Source: Bacteroidetes bacterium UBA6221
GTDB taxonomy: Bacteria > Bacteroidota > Bacteroidia > Chitinophagales > Chitinophagaceae
Length of the DNA: 64,000 nt
Direction of reading: 5' to 3'
NCBI GenBank assembly: GCA_002421685.1
Contig: DISB01000012.1
Coordinates: 1 to 64,000, forward strand
Below the pieces are notes generated by a model. That model searched no databases, was not told the origin of the DNA, and was given only the letters and a program-made list of their open reading frames with translations. Of this stretch, positions 52,178 to 61,056 are shown in pieces; positions within the stretch are counted from its first letter, which is position 1, and each line of letters starts with the position of its first letter. The position numbers and the translations under genes were made by a program.

Positions 52178-53620
52178 TTACGGCATCATCAGGCCCGATA
52201 CTCCCGCAGTGAGCTGCAGCAACGGTGCGGGATATACTCCCAACAATATGATGAGTCCGATAATAATTGCTAATCCTATATATTCACTCGCTGCCAGGTC
52301 GCCGCCGGTTTTCATGGCCACCGTTTCGCCGTAGGCGGTGCGCTGCACCATGTTGAGCGTGTACACAGCACCCAATATAATACCCAGCCCCGCAATGACC
52401 ATAAATACAATATGGTATTGCGAACCCGAAACGAACAAGCCGTTGAACAGCATGAATTCGCCTACGAAACCATTGGTAAGGGGCAGGGCAATATTTGCCA
52501 ACGCGATAACTACCAATGCAATGGTCATGAGCGGGGCCGTGCTGGCCATACCGCCCAGTTCTTTCATATTGCGTGTGCCCCAGCGCTGCTCTACCATACT
52601 TATTATCACCCACATACCTGCTATGTTGATGCCGTGGTTGAACATCTGCACCATAAGGCCGTGCATGCCTACATTGGTATCAGAAAAAGCCGTGGCACTC
52701 ATCAATCCCATGTGGGCGATAGATGAGTAAGCCACCAGGCGCTTCAGGTCCGTCTGCACTATAGCCAGCAACGAGGCATACACTATACCTATTACCGACA
52801 ATGTTATAACTGTATCAGACCAGAAGGCTACAGCTTCGGGCACCACGGGCAGCAACCAGCGTACCACGCCAAACACGCCCATCTTCACCATCAGGGCGCT
52901 CAGGATAATCGTAACGGGTGTTGGCGATTGCTCGTAAGTATCGGGCTGCCAGGTGTGGAAGGGGAACATGGGCATCTTGATAGCGAAGGCTATGAAGATG
53001 AGCCAGAACAACCACTGTTGCTGGTCGGCAGGCAGGGATGCGCCGGCGCGGACAATATTATTCCAGGCAAAGGAATTGCCGCCGGGGTTTTGCAATGAAA
53101 GGTATATCAGCGCGGCCAGCAACATAACGCTGCCCACGAAGGTATAAACGAAGAACTTGAAGGTAACGGCAATACGTTTTTCACCACCCCATATGGAGCA
53201 AAGGAAATAAACAGGCACCAGGGCCAGCTCCCAGAAGAAGTAGAACAACAACGCATCAGACGCCAGGAAAACACCGGTGATGCCCGCCTGCGACAGCAGC
53301 ATCAATCCATAAAAAGAGCCCTGGTTTTCAACCTCTTTATCACTATTGGTGATGAAAATTACAGGCATCACAATACCTACCAGCAGGCATAGCATGGCTG
53401 ACATGCCATCGGCCAGCAGGCTTATCTCAGAGCCGAGGGTAGGTATCCAGGGCATGCTCCACGATATCTGCGCCCCGCTGTGTATGTCGGTACTGATGAG
53501 TATGGCTACAGCAAGCGTAGCCAGTGAGCTGAACAAGGCAATTCCTTTGGCAGCGCCTTTCGCAAACATGCTGATGATGCCGGCTACCAGGGGAATCAAT
53601 ATGAGTAATATCAGTATCAT
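52178..53620 (-). CDS. nuoM: NADH-quinone oxidoreductase subunit M
   Basis: 480 residues and about 14 TM helices. Signatures: WELALVPVYFLCSIWGGEKR with the essential Glu of TM5, FKFFVYTFVGSVMLL, KMPMFPFHTWQPDTYEQSPTP, and KRLVAYSSIAHMG. Antiporter-like proton-pumping subunit. It follows nuoL by 28 bp and precedes nuoN. Confidence 0.97.
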   Translation of the reverse strand: MILILLILIPLVAGIISMFAKGAAKGIALFSSLATLAVAILISTDIHSGAQISWSMPWIPTLGSEISLLADGMSAMLCLLVGIVMPVIFITNSDKEVENQGSFYGLMLLSQAGITGVFLASDALLFYFFWELALVPVYFLCSIWGGEKRIAVTFKFFVYTFVGSVMLLAALIYLSLQNPGGNSFAWNNIVRAGASLPADQQQWLFWLIFIAFAIKMPMFPFHTWQPDTYEQSPTPVTIILSALMVKMGVFGVVRWLLPVVPEAVAFWSDTVITLSVIGIVYASLLAIVQTDLKRLVAYSSIAHMGLMSATAFSDTNVGMHGLMVQMFNHGINIAGMWVIISMVEQRWGTRNMKELGGMASTAPLMTIALVVIALANIALPLTNGFVGEFMLFNGLFVSGSQYHIVFMVIAGLGIILGAVYTLNMVQRTAYGETVAMKTGGDLAASEYIGLAIIIGLIILLGVYPAPLLQLTAGVSGLMMP

Positions 53621-53648
53621 AATACTTATCGCAATACTATGCGTCTAA

Positions 53649-55532
53649 TTATTGTATCCAAAAAAAGCCGATGGCAAAAAGCACGGTTATGCCCAGTACC
53701 ATCGCGAAAATGTAAAAACCAACCTGCCCGCTCTGCACCAGCCGTACTTTGCCGCTGCCCCAGTTTACGAGCTTGCCTACACCGTTCACCGCGCCATCAA
53801 TACCCAGCCTTTCTACAAAATTGTTCAGCACTGCAGACAATGCAGCTATGGGGCGAACGATAATTGCATCGTACAACTCATCTACATACCATTTGTTTTC
53901 CAATGCTTTTGCAATACCCGTATTCGGTACGAAGTTGGGCTTTTTAGTAACAGAGTATGCTACTACTATCATTATGACAACCAGCCCCGTTGACAATCCC
54001 ATCAGCATCCATTCAGTAGCATGTTCCAGGTGGTGTACGTTGAAGTTGCTGACAACAGGCGCGAGGTAACTGTTCAATGTATGGTGCTCGCTGATAACGG
54101 GCGGCAGGCCAACATAACCACCTATTACTGACAGTATTGCCAGCACTACCAGCGGAATAGTAATTGCCGCGGGGCTTTCGTGCAGATGGTGTTCCTGTTC
54201 GTGGGTTCCGCGGAATTTTCCTGTAAAGGTGAGGAAGTAGAGGCGGAACATATAAAAAGCCGTCATCAGTGCAGCGCCCAGGGCCAGGTAATACATTACA
54301 GGGCTGTGCGCATATACCGATGCCAATATTTCATCTTTGGAGAAGAAGCCTGAGAAACCGGGAATACCTGCGATGGCCAGGCAACCGATAAGGAAGGTAA
54401 TACCCGTGATGCGCATCTTCTTGTTAAGGCCACCCATGTAGCGGATATCCTGCTCGCCGCCCATAGCGTGTATCACACTACCCGAGCCGAGGAACAATAA
54501 TGCTTTGAAGAAGGCGTGCGTCATTACATGGAACACCGCCGTAGTATATGCACCCACACCCAGCGCCAGGAACATAAAGCCCAACTGGCTAACGGTAGAG
54601 TATGCCAGTACTTTTTTAATATCGTATTGTTTGATGGCGATGGATGCCGCGACAATAGCTGTAGCCAAACCGATAACCGCCACCAGGTCCTGCGCCATGG
54701 GCGCCAGGTTGTACAGTACACTGCTGCGGGCTATCATATATATACCGGCAGTCACCATCGTAGCAGCGTGTATCAGGGCAGATACCGGGGTAGGACCGGC
54801 CATCGCATCGGGCAGCCATGTGTATAGTGGTATCTGCGCGCTCTTACCCATTGCTCCTATGAAGAAGCATATAGCTATCCAGTTGTATGTGCTTTCGCTA
54901 ACGGGTGCGTTACCTGTAGTTATTTGCCCGAAGAAATCACCATAAGACAAAGTACCAAAATGATACAACACCAGCAGCATACCCACCAAAAAGCCGAGGT
55001 CGCCGATGCGGTTCATCACAAAGGCTTTCTTGGCAGCATTGGTATAGTCGCGGTTTTTGAACCAGAAGCCGATGAGCAGGTAAGAGCAAAGACCCACACC
55101 TTCCCAACCGATGAACATGATGAGGTAGTTGCCGCCTAAAACCAACAGCAGCATCGAGAACACGAAGAGGTTGAGGAAGGCGAAGTATTTCACCATGCCT
55201 TCATCGTCGTGCATATAAGAGGTAGAGTAAACATGTATCAGGAAACCGACACCGGTAATAATTAACAGGAACAAAGAAGACAAAGCATCTACCTGGAACA
55301 CGAAAGGAATGTTCAGCGAGCCGGACCGGATGAAATCGTATAGGTGAACAGAAGTAACTGCACCAGTAGATTTAACCTCGAAGAAGATACCCAGCGATAC
55401 GGCAAACGATGCCAGTACTGCCAGGCTGCCTATAATGCCACCCGCAGATTTAGGTATTTTCCTCCATCCGATACCATTGATAAGAAACCCTATCAACGGA
55501 AACAAAGGAACCAAGTAAACTAAGTTTGTCAT
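53649..55532 (-). CDS. nuoL: NADH-quinone oxidoreductase subunit L
   Basis: 627 residues, the largest antiporter-like subunit, including the long lateral helix and C-terminal TM. Signatures: WEGVGLCSYLLIGFWF, KSAQIPLYTWLPDAMAGPTP, SALIHAATMVTAGIYM and KKVLAYSTVSQLGFM. The start codon follows a palindromic leader CCCCTTTAGGGGTTTGGGGT (55534-55552) found also before nuoK and nuoF. Confidence 0.97.
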   Translation of the reverse strand: MTNLVYLVPLFPLIGFLINGIGWRKIPKSAGGIIGSLAVLASFAVSLGIFFEVKSTGAVTSVHLYDFIRSGSLNIPFVFQVDALSSLFLLIITGVGFLIHVYSTSYMHDDEGMVKYFAFLNLFVFSMLLLVLGGNYLIMFIGWEGVGLCSYLLIGFWFKNRDYTNAAKKAFVMNRIGDLGFLVGMLLVLYHFGTLSYGDFFGQITTGNAPVSESTYNWIAICFFIGAMGKSAQIPLYTWLPDAMAGPTPVSALIHAATMVTAGIYMIARSSVLYNLAPMAQDLVAVIGLATAIVAASIAIKQYDIKKVLAYSTVSQLGFMFLALGVGAYTTAVFHVMTHAFFKALLFLGSGSVIHAMGGEQDIRYMGGLNKKMRITGITFLIGCLAIAGIPGFSGFFSKDEILASVYAHSPVMYYLALGAALMTAFYMFRLYFLTFTGKFRGTHEQEHHLHESPAAITIPLVVLAILSVIGGYVGLPPVISEHHTLNSYLAPVVSNFNVHHLEHATEWMLMGLSTGLVVIMIVVAYSVTKKPNFVPNTGIAKALENKWYVDELYDAIIVRPIAALSAVLNNFVERLGIDGAVNGVGKLVNWGSGKVRLVQSGQVGFYIFAMVLGITVLFAIGFFWIQ

Positions 55533-55533
55533 A

Positions 55534-55618
55534 CCCCAAACCCCTAAAGGGGCTTACTATTTTAATTATTTATTATAATAACTGAATCAACCACCTCCCC
55601 TTCAGGGGGTCGGGGGTA
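55534..55618 (-). repeat. nuoK-nuoL gap: palindromic leader of nuoL
   Basis: On the minus strand the gap opens with ACCCCCTGAAGGGGAGG, then an A/T-rich stretch, then CCCCTTTAGGGG (55541-55552) followed by TTTGGGGT and the nuoL ATG. The same leader precedes nuoK (55919-55938) and nuoF (60587-60606). Confidence 0.7.
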
Positions 55619-55918
55619 TTAATGTTTCAGCCTGTTCAAAATATTTATATCCACAGAATGTACTTTGCGGTACATCATCACGATTATCGCCAGTCCCACT
55701 GCTACCTCTGCTGCTGCCACCACCATACTGAAAAACACGAATATCTGCGCAGAAGCATCATTGTACATTTTTGAAAACGCCACCAGCAACAGGTTTACAG
55801 CATTCAGCATCAACTCTATACACATAAATATGATTATCGCATTGCGGCGCATGAGCGTACCCATGATACCGATGCTGAATAAAGCCAGGCTTAAGAATAT
55901 ATAATATTGTATTGGCAT
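55619..55918 (-). CDS. nuoK: NADH-quinone oxidoreductase subunit K
   Basis: 99 residues, three TM helices, with conserved membrane glutamates in FMCIELMLNAVNLLLV and VVAAAEVAVGLAIIV that belong to the central proton axis. Standard length. It starts 2-3 bp downstream of the palindromic leader and ends 86 bp before nuoL. Confidence 0.97.
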   Translation of the reverse strand: MPIQYYIFLSLALFSIGIMGTLMRRNAIIIFMCIELMLNAVNLLLVAFSKMYNDASAQIFVFFSMVVAAAEVAVGLAIIVMMYRKVHSVDINILNRLKH

Positions 55919-55997
55919 ACCTCAAACCCCTAAAGGGGCTTTTTATTTAGTTAATTGTTTTTCAAATATACCTTAAGCCCCTTTAGGGGTTTGGGGT
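55919..55997 (-). repeat. Inverted palindromes flanking the nuoJ-nuoK junction
   Basis: CCCCTAAAGGGG at 55927-55938 (leader of nuoK) and an opposite-facing copy CCCCTTTAGGGG at 55978-55989 lying in the last codons of nuoJ. The two extended copies (about 22 bp, nearly perfect) can pair into one long hairpin spanning the junction. The nuoJ C-terminal residues TPKGA and the stop are encoded by the repeat. Confidence 0.65.
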
Positions 55998-56497
55998 CCT
56001 TCCTCCCCTTTCTTCCCTAAAACTACCGCACCTATCATTGCACTCAGGAAGAGGACACTCGCTATTTCAAAAGGCAATACAAACTTGGTAAAGAGTGTTT
56101 TGCCCAGGTTCTTTATCAATCCGATATCTGTTGATGTTTGCTCCAGCATGTTGTTGGTAGATGATTTGAGCGCCGCCAGTATCACCAGGAACAATATGCC
56201 CCCCGATACTACACCCGCCAGTTGCACCAACCGGTTTTTCTGTGGCTCTGTATCTGCGTTCAGGTTCATGAGCATGATTACAAACAGGAACAATACCATG
56301 ATGGCCCCGGCATAAACTATGATGTTCACTATCGCCAGGAACTGCGCGTTCATTAATATATAATGGCCCGATACCGCAAAGAATGTAGCAATCAGGAATA
56401 AAACGCTGCTAACGGGATTGCGGCTGAGTATCACCCCCAATGCGCAACTGATAGCCATTACTGTAAGCAACCAGAATATGAGTTCGTATGCGTTCAT
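55973..56497 (-). CDS. nuoJ: NADH-quinone oxidoreductase subunit J
   Basis: 174 residues, five TM helices; FLIATFFAVSGHYILMNAQF and IVNIIVYAGAIMVLFLFVIM with the pi-bulge helix (TM3) are characteristic. The C-terminal tail GKKGEEGPQTPKGA is read partly from a palindromic repeat and is probably not functionally important. Starts 4 bp after nuoI. Confidence 0.97.
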   Translation of the reverse strand: MNAYELIFWLLTVMAISCALGVILSRNPVSSVLFLIATFFAVSGHYILMNAQFLAIVNIIVYAGAIMVLFLFVIMLMNLNADTEPQKNRLVQLAGVVSGGILFLVILAALKSSTNNMLEQTSTDIGLIKNLGKTLFTKFVLPFEIASVLFLSAMIGAVVLGKKGEEGPQTPKGA

Positions 56498-56501
56498 TTC
56501 T

Positions 56502-57011
56502 TTATTGGCCGGATTGCTTTTTAGGATGAGGAATTAATAAATCTTCTTTTTTGTATATCATGGTCTTGCGGCTGTAGTGCGTAGGCATCAATGTTTCGCT
56601 CAGGTATATAGCGTCTTTAGGGCAGGCCTCTTCACAATACCCGCAAAAGATGCAGCGCAGCATATTTATTTCATATTTCGCGGCATATTTTTCTTCGTGG
56701 TACAGGTGTTCTTCATCAGGCTTGCGCTCGGCTGCTTCCATGGTAATGGCTTCAGCAGGGCATGCCAGCGCACACAGGCCACATGCCGTACAACGCTCAC
56801 GGCCCTCTTCATCACGGTTCAATACATGCAGTCCGCGAAACACGGGGCTGAATGGCCTTTTTTGTTCGGGGTATTGTACTGTCGCTTTCTTTTTAAATAT
56901 ATGGCCCACGGTAATGGTCAACCCCTTGAAGATGGCGGGAAGGTAAATCTTCTCGCCAAACGTCATCGGGCTGCGGTCAACCGGAACAGACCTGTTTGTA
57001 AGTTTCTCCAT
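56502..57011 (-). CDS. nuoI: NADH-quinone oxidoreductase subunit I
   Basis: 169 residues with two 4Fe-4S ferredoxin motifs, CTACGLCALACPAEAI and CIFCGYCEEACPKDAIY, carrying clusters N6a and N6b that pass electrons to N2. The N-terminal amphipathic part (YLPAIFKGLTITVGHIFKKK) lies on the membrane. It sits 7 bp after nuoH. Confidence 0.97.
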   Translation of the reverse strand: MEKLTNRSVPVDRSPMTFGEKIYLPAIFKGLTITVGHIFKKKATVQYPEQKRPFSPVFRGLHVLNRDEEGRERCTACGLCALACPAEAITMEAAERKPDEEHLYHEEKYAAKYEINMLRCIFCGYCEEACPKDAIYLSETLMPTHYSRKTMIYKKEDLLIPHPKKQSGQ

Positions 57012-57018
57012 TTCATTC

Positions 57019-58089
57019 TCATTTAAGCACGTACAATATCACCAATCCCGTTATTAGCATATTTACCAATGCCAGCGGTATCAGCGACCTCCAACCCAGC
57101 TTCATCAGTTGATCATACCTGAAACGCGGTAGTGTCCAACGAACAAACATAAAAAACAATATAAGGCAAATAGCTTTTGTCAACAGTACCAATACACAGA
57201 TAACAGTGAACCATAACTGCCCCACGCCGGCCAGCACTTCGTCCATGAAGGGGAAGTTGTACCCGCCAAAGAACAGCGTAGCTATCACTGCTGAGCTGAT
57301 GAACATATTGATGTACTCTGCAAAGAGGTAAAAGCCCAGCTTCATAGATGAATACTCCTGGTGGTAGCCCATGTTCAGTTCGCTTTCCGCTTCTGCCAGG
57401 TCAAAAGGCGCGCGGTTCAGCTCTGCGAAGGAGCAAACCAGGAATATCAGGAAACCTAAAGGCTGCTTAAAAAAGTTCCAGGTAAAGTACCCATCGGCCC
57501 AGAAACCGTGCTGCTGTGCTACTATTTCCCTCAGGCTCAATGAACCGGTCAGCATCAGCAGGGCTACCAGGCTAAGGCCCAGCGCCAGCTCGTAAGAAAC
57601 AGCCTGTGCCGCCGCACGAATGCTACTCAGCAACGAGAATTTATTATTTGAAGCCCAGCCACCCAGCATGATGCCATATACACCCAGGCTTACAACACCA
57701 AAGATGAACAGGATACCGATATTAATATCCGCCATCTGCAAGGCTATCACCCTGCCACTTTCTGTAACATAGTCGGGCCCCCATGGTATTACCGCGCTGG
57801 TCATCGTTGCTGTCAGCATAGCCAGCGATGGCCCTAATATAAATAACGCCTTTGTTGAAGTATCCGGAATGATTTCTTCTTTGAAAAACAGCTTTACACC
57901 GTCCGCCAAAGGTTGAAACAATCCCAGCGGGCCCGCACGGTTGGGACCGATACGGTCCTGCATAATAGCCGCTACCTTACGCTCGCCCCAGGTGGCATAC
58001 ATGGCGATACCCAGCGAGCCCAACAGGATAACTGTGGCCAGTATGAGTTTTTCTATTATAAACGCTATGTCAATCTGCAATAACAGCAT
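57019..58089 (-). CDS. nuoH: NADH-quinone oxidoreductase subunit H
   Basis: 356 residues, eight TM helices. Quinone-tunnel hallmarks: WGERKVAAIMQDRIGPNRAG, LADGVKLFFKEEIIP, FAELNRAPFDLAEAESELNM and RWTLPRFRYDQLM. It couples quinone reduction to proton movement. It follows nuoG by 16 bp. Confidence 0.97.
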   Translation of the reverse strand: MLLLQIDIAFIIEKLILATVILLGSLGIAMYATWGERKVAAIMQDRIGPNRAGPLGLFQPLADGVKLFFKEEIIPDTSTKALFILGPSLAMLTATMTSAVIPWGPDYVTESGRVIALQMADINIGILFIFGVVSLGVYGIMLGGWASNNKFSLLSSIRAAAQAVSYELALGLSLVALLMLTGSLSLREIVAQQHGFWADGYFTWNFFKQPLGFLIFLVCSFAELNRAPFDLAEAESELNMGYHQEYSSMKLGFYLFAEYINMFISSAVIATLFFGGYNFPFMDEVLAGVGQLWFTVICVLVLLTKAICLILFFMFVRWTLPRFRYDQLMKLGWRSLIPLALVNMLITGLVILYVLK

Positions 58090-58105
58090 AGTGGCGCAAA
58101 AGTAA

Positions 58106-59221
58106 TTAGTTGTTTAATTTTTTATCGTCTTTCTTTTCAAAATCGTCAGAGTGTGCCGGGCCGGGAATTTCTGATAGTTCTATTTCCGGTCTGTTCACTT
58201 CACTCACATCATGTATGTTCAGCAGCAGCTTAGGTTCTTTACCTATCACCTTATCAATGATCTTCGGCTGCGGAACAGTATTTACATAATGCCCCTGCGA
58301 TATTACACTGTAGCGGCTCACGTTCGATGGCCCTTCTATTATCCAGTCTTTAGTTTCTTTCTTATGAAAGCGGCATTCATTACATATCCAGCCTTCTACT
58401 TCGCCCCACTGGTCTTTGCGCGCTGTAACGCGGAACACTTCATCGCCGCGCATCCACAGGCGTACCTTGCCGCAGCACTTCGGATTTTCGCAGTCGCGGT
58501 GCGCGTCTACAGGCTTGGTAAACCATACCCTTTGCTTAAAACGGAATGTCTTATCCGTAAGCGCGCCAACGGGACAAACATCTATCACGTTACCGATAAA
58601 ATCGTTGTGCAGGCTCTTGCCCAGGTAGGTGCTTATTTCCGACCTTTCGCCACGTTCCAGTACACCATGCTGGCGTTCCCCGGTCAACTGGTCGGCTGTG
58701 TACACACAACGGTAGCAAAGTATGCAGCGCGTCATGTGCAGTTGTATATAGTCGCCTATATCTTCTTTTTCGAAAACCCGTTTATCAAATTCGAAGCGTG
58801 TGCCCTCGGTACCATGCTCGTAGCTCAGGTCCTGCAGGTCACATTCTCCGGCCTGGTCGCATATGGGGCAGTCCAGCGGGTGATTGATGAGCAGCATCTC
58901 CACTACTCCCTTACGGGCTTCTATCACACGAGGCGAAGTAATGTTCTTTACCTCCATGCCATCCATTACGCCCGTGCGGCAACTGGCCACCAGCTTGGGC
59001 ATGGGCCGAGGGTCTTTCTCAGAGCCCTTGCTCACCTCTACCAGGCAGGTACGGCATTTACCGCCGCTACCCTCCAGCTTGCTATAGTAGCACATAGCCG
59101 GGGGCGTAACATCACCACCTATCTTGCGTGCAGCCTCAAGTATAGAAGTGCCTGCCGGTACTTCTATCGTGATATTATCAATCGTTACTTTAAAATTTGG
59201 CGTTCCTTCTGCCATAATCAA
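58106..59221 (-). CDS. nuoG: NADH-quinone oxidoreductase subunit G, short form
   Basis: 371 residues; E. coli and Thermus NuoG have roughly 780-910. N-terminal 2Fe-2S domain (cysteines in AMCYYSKLEGSGGKCRTCLV and ASCRTG), the His-Cys3 N5 cluster (HPLDCPICDQAGECDLQDLS), N4 (HMTRCILCYRCVYTADQLTG and CPVGAL) and a 4Fe-4S-like domain (CENPKCCGKVRLWMRGDE, WICNECRF). The large molybdopterin-type domain is absent. Short NuoG is usual in Bacteroidota. It is 12 bp after nuoF. Confidence 0.95.
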   Translation of the reverse strand: MIMAEGTPNFKVTIDNITIEVPAGTSILEAARKIGGDVTPPAMCYYSKLEGSGGKCRTCLVEVSKGSEKDPRPMPKLVASCRTGVMDGMEVKNITSPRVIEARKGVVEMLLINHPLDCPICDQAGECDLQDLSYEHGTEGTRFEFDKRVFEKEDIGDYIQLHMTRCILCYRCVYTADQLTGERQHGVLERGERSEISTYLGKSLHNDFIGNVIDVCPVGALTDKTFRFKQRVWFTKPVDAHRDCENPKCCGKVRLWMRGDEVFRVTARKDQWGEVEGWICNECRFHKKETKDWIIEGPSNVSRYSVISQGHYVNTVPQPKIIDKVIGKEPKLLLNIHDVSEVNRPEIELSEIPGPAHSDDFEKKDDKKLNN

Positions 59222-59233
59222 TCCTTTTTAGTA

Positions 59234-60583
59234 TTAGCTCACCGCAGGTACATATACCGGGTCTGCATAATGCGCTAAACCATAGTTTCTTGTTTGCGAT
59301 TCTTCGGGGTTCAGCACATGCCATTCAAACTCGTCGCGGAAATGACGGATAGCTGCTGCTACCGGCCATGCCGCTGCATCGCCCAGCGGGCAAATAGTGT
59401 TCCCTTCTATCTTGCCTTGTATATCCCAAAGCAGTTCTATATCACTCATCTTGCCTTTCCCGTACTCGATGTTCTTCAATATACGGTACATCCATCCCGT
59501 CCCCTCACGGCAGGGACTGCATTGGCCGCAACTCTCGTGCATATAAAAATGCGCCAGGCTCATGGTGTGGCGCACCACGCACTGATCTTCGTCGAACACT
59601 ATAAAACCTCCGGAGCCCAACATACTGCCGGTTTGGAAACCGCCGTCTGAAAGGCTTTCGTAATTCATGTACCTTGTTTCGCCTTTTGCTGTTTTCAGCA
59701 GCAGGTTTGCAGGCAATATTGGCACTGAAGAACCACCCGGTATGCATGCCTTCAGGCGTTTACCTTTAGGTATGCCGCCACAATATTGGTCTGAGAATAT
59801 AAATTCCTCTACCGAAATGGTCATATCTATTTCGTACACACCCGGCTTGTTGATGTTGCCGCAGGCAGACATCAGCTTGGTGCCCGTTGAACGGCCCACT
59901 CCGATCTTTGCATACTCCTCGCCACCCATGTTGATGATCGGCACTACGGCGGCCAGTGTCTCTACGTTGTTCACCACTGTAGGCCTGCCCCACAAGCCTT
60001 TCACAGCCGGGAACGGCGGTTTGATGCGCGGGTTGCCACGCTTGCCTTCCAGGCTTTCCAGCAATGCGGTTTCTTCTCCGCATATATAAGCGCCCGCACC
60101 GCGCTGCACGTATATTTCGCAATCAAAGCCCGAACCCGCTATATTCTTACCCAGCCAGCCGTTGCTTTTTGCTTCAGCGATGGCCTGTTCCAATATGTCG
60201 ACTATCCACGCATATTCACCACGTATGTATATGAAGGTAAGATTGCTACCCAATGCATAGCTGCTCACTATCAGTCCCTCTACCAGCAGGTGCGGAATAA
60301 ACTCCATCAGGTAGCGGTCTTTGAAAGTGCCCGGCTCCGATTCATCGGCGTTGCATACCAAATGGCGGGGCACTCCTTCAGGCTTGGCCAGGAAGCTCCA
60401 CTTCATACCCGTAGGGAAGCCCGCACCACCACGGCCGCGCAATCCGCTCTTCTTCACCTCCTCCGTTATTTCGTCGGGCGACATTTTCAGCGCCTTCTCT
60501 ACGGAGCGGTAGCCGCCATGTTTGCGGTAGGCATCGTAGTAACGAATGCCCTCAACATGTGCGTGTTCTAATAATAATTTCAT
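59234..60583 (-). CDS. nuoF: NADH-quinone oxidoreductase subunit F
   Basis: 449 residues; oxidises NADH through FMN and cluster N3. Signatures: GRGGAGFPTGMKW (NADH-binding), GAGAYICGEETALLESLEGK (FMN-binding), and ESCGQCSPCREG with a distant TICPLGDAA for the 4Fe-4S N3. The start is preceded by a CCCCTTTAGGGGTTGGGGTT leader. Upstream stands a non-nuo gene (NTF2-like) that separates it from nuoE. Confidence 0.97.
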   Translation of the reverse strand: MKLLLEHAHVEGIRYYDAYRKHGGYRSVEKALKMSPDEITEEVKKSGLRGRGGAGFPTGMKWSFLAKPEGVPRHLVCNADESEPGTFKDRYLMEFIPHLLVEGLIVSSYALGSNLTFIYIRGEYAWIVDILEQAIAEAKSNGWLGKNIAGSGFDCEIYVQRGAGAYICGEETALLESLEGKRGNPRIKPPFPAVKGLWGRPTVVNNVETLAAVVPIINMGGEEYAKIGVGRSTGTKLMSACGNINKPGVYEIDMTISVEEFIFSDQYCGGIPKGKRLKACIPGGSSVPILPANLLLKTAKGETRYMNYESLSDGGFQTGSMLGSGGFIVFDEDQCVVRHTMSLAHFYMHESCGQCSPCREGTGWMYRILKNIEYGKGKMSDIELLWDIQGKIEGNTICPLGDAAAWPVAAAIRHFRDEFEWHVLNPEESQTRNYGLAHYADPVYVPAVS

Positions 60584-60586
60584 ATA

Positions 60587-60606
60587 AACCCCAACCCCTA
60601 AAGGGG
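60587..60606 (-). repeat. Palindromic leader of nuoF
   Basis: On the minus strand CCCCTTTAGGGG (60595-60606) followed by TTGGGGTT, ending 3-4 bp before the nuoF ATG. Same element as upstream of nuoK and nuoL. Confidence 0.7.
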
Positions 60607-60620
60607 CTACTAATTTTTAA

Positions 60621-61049
60621 TTACTTTTTATTACTCATACTTTGCCTGTTCAGCATCTGCCAGCGTCCATCTTCCCATATCCACGTCTGCATCACATGCA
60701 GGTCAAATATCATATGCTCCTGTCCTTTCATATCCACCTCAAACACCCCGTTTCCCCGTACCGTTGCCGTCCTTCCGTTCACAATAACCTCCAGTTCCGG
60801 CTGGTCTATCTTATGATAATTAATTGTGCCGTTATACAAGTTAGTTACCTGTTCGGTCCTCGTCTCTATCCACCCGTTGCTGTGTCCGTAGCTCAGCTTC
60901 CCATGCAGCAGTTTCTTCATTGCCGCTGTGTCCTTTTTTATTATAGCATCATTATAAGCATATACAGCCTTCCTGATGCCTTCTTCCGACTGTTGCGCAA
61001 CAGCAGCTCCGTAAACAAAGAACAACGATATGGTCAATAACAGGCGCAT
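60621..61049 (-). CDS. Secreted NTF2-like (DUF4440-type) protein inserted in the nuo operon
   Basis: 142 residues with a signal peptide (MRLLLTISLFFVYGAAVAQQ). The mature part is an NTF2/SnoaL-type cone domain: KAVYAYNDAIIKKDTAAMKK, LLHGKLSYGHSNGWIET, ATVRGNGVFEVDMKGQEHMI and a terminal strand QTWIWEDGRWQMLNRQSM. The pocket His (YGHSNG) is typical of DUF4440-like proteins, which bind small molecules and are often enzymes or receptors. It starts 7 bp after nuoE and ends 37 bp before nuoF, so it should be co-transcribed. It is not a known complex I subunit. Confidence 0.85.
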   Translation of the reverse strand: MRLLLTISLFFVYGAAVAQQSEEGIRKAVYAYNDAIIKKDTAAMKKLLHGKLSYGHSNGWIETRTEQVTNLYNGTINYHKIDQPELEVIVNGRTATVRGNGVFEVDMKGQEHMIFDLHVMQTWIWEDGRWQMLNRQSMSNKK

Positions 61050-61056
61050 ATTACCA

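Noticed and set aside
58211..59278. 355-residue open frame on the plus strand
   Set aside because: Antisense shadow of nuoG, whose iron-sulfur motifs are unmistakable.
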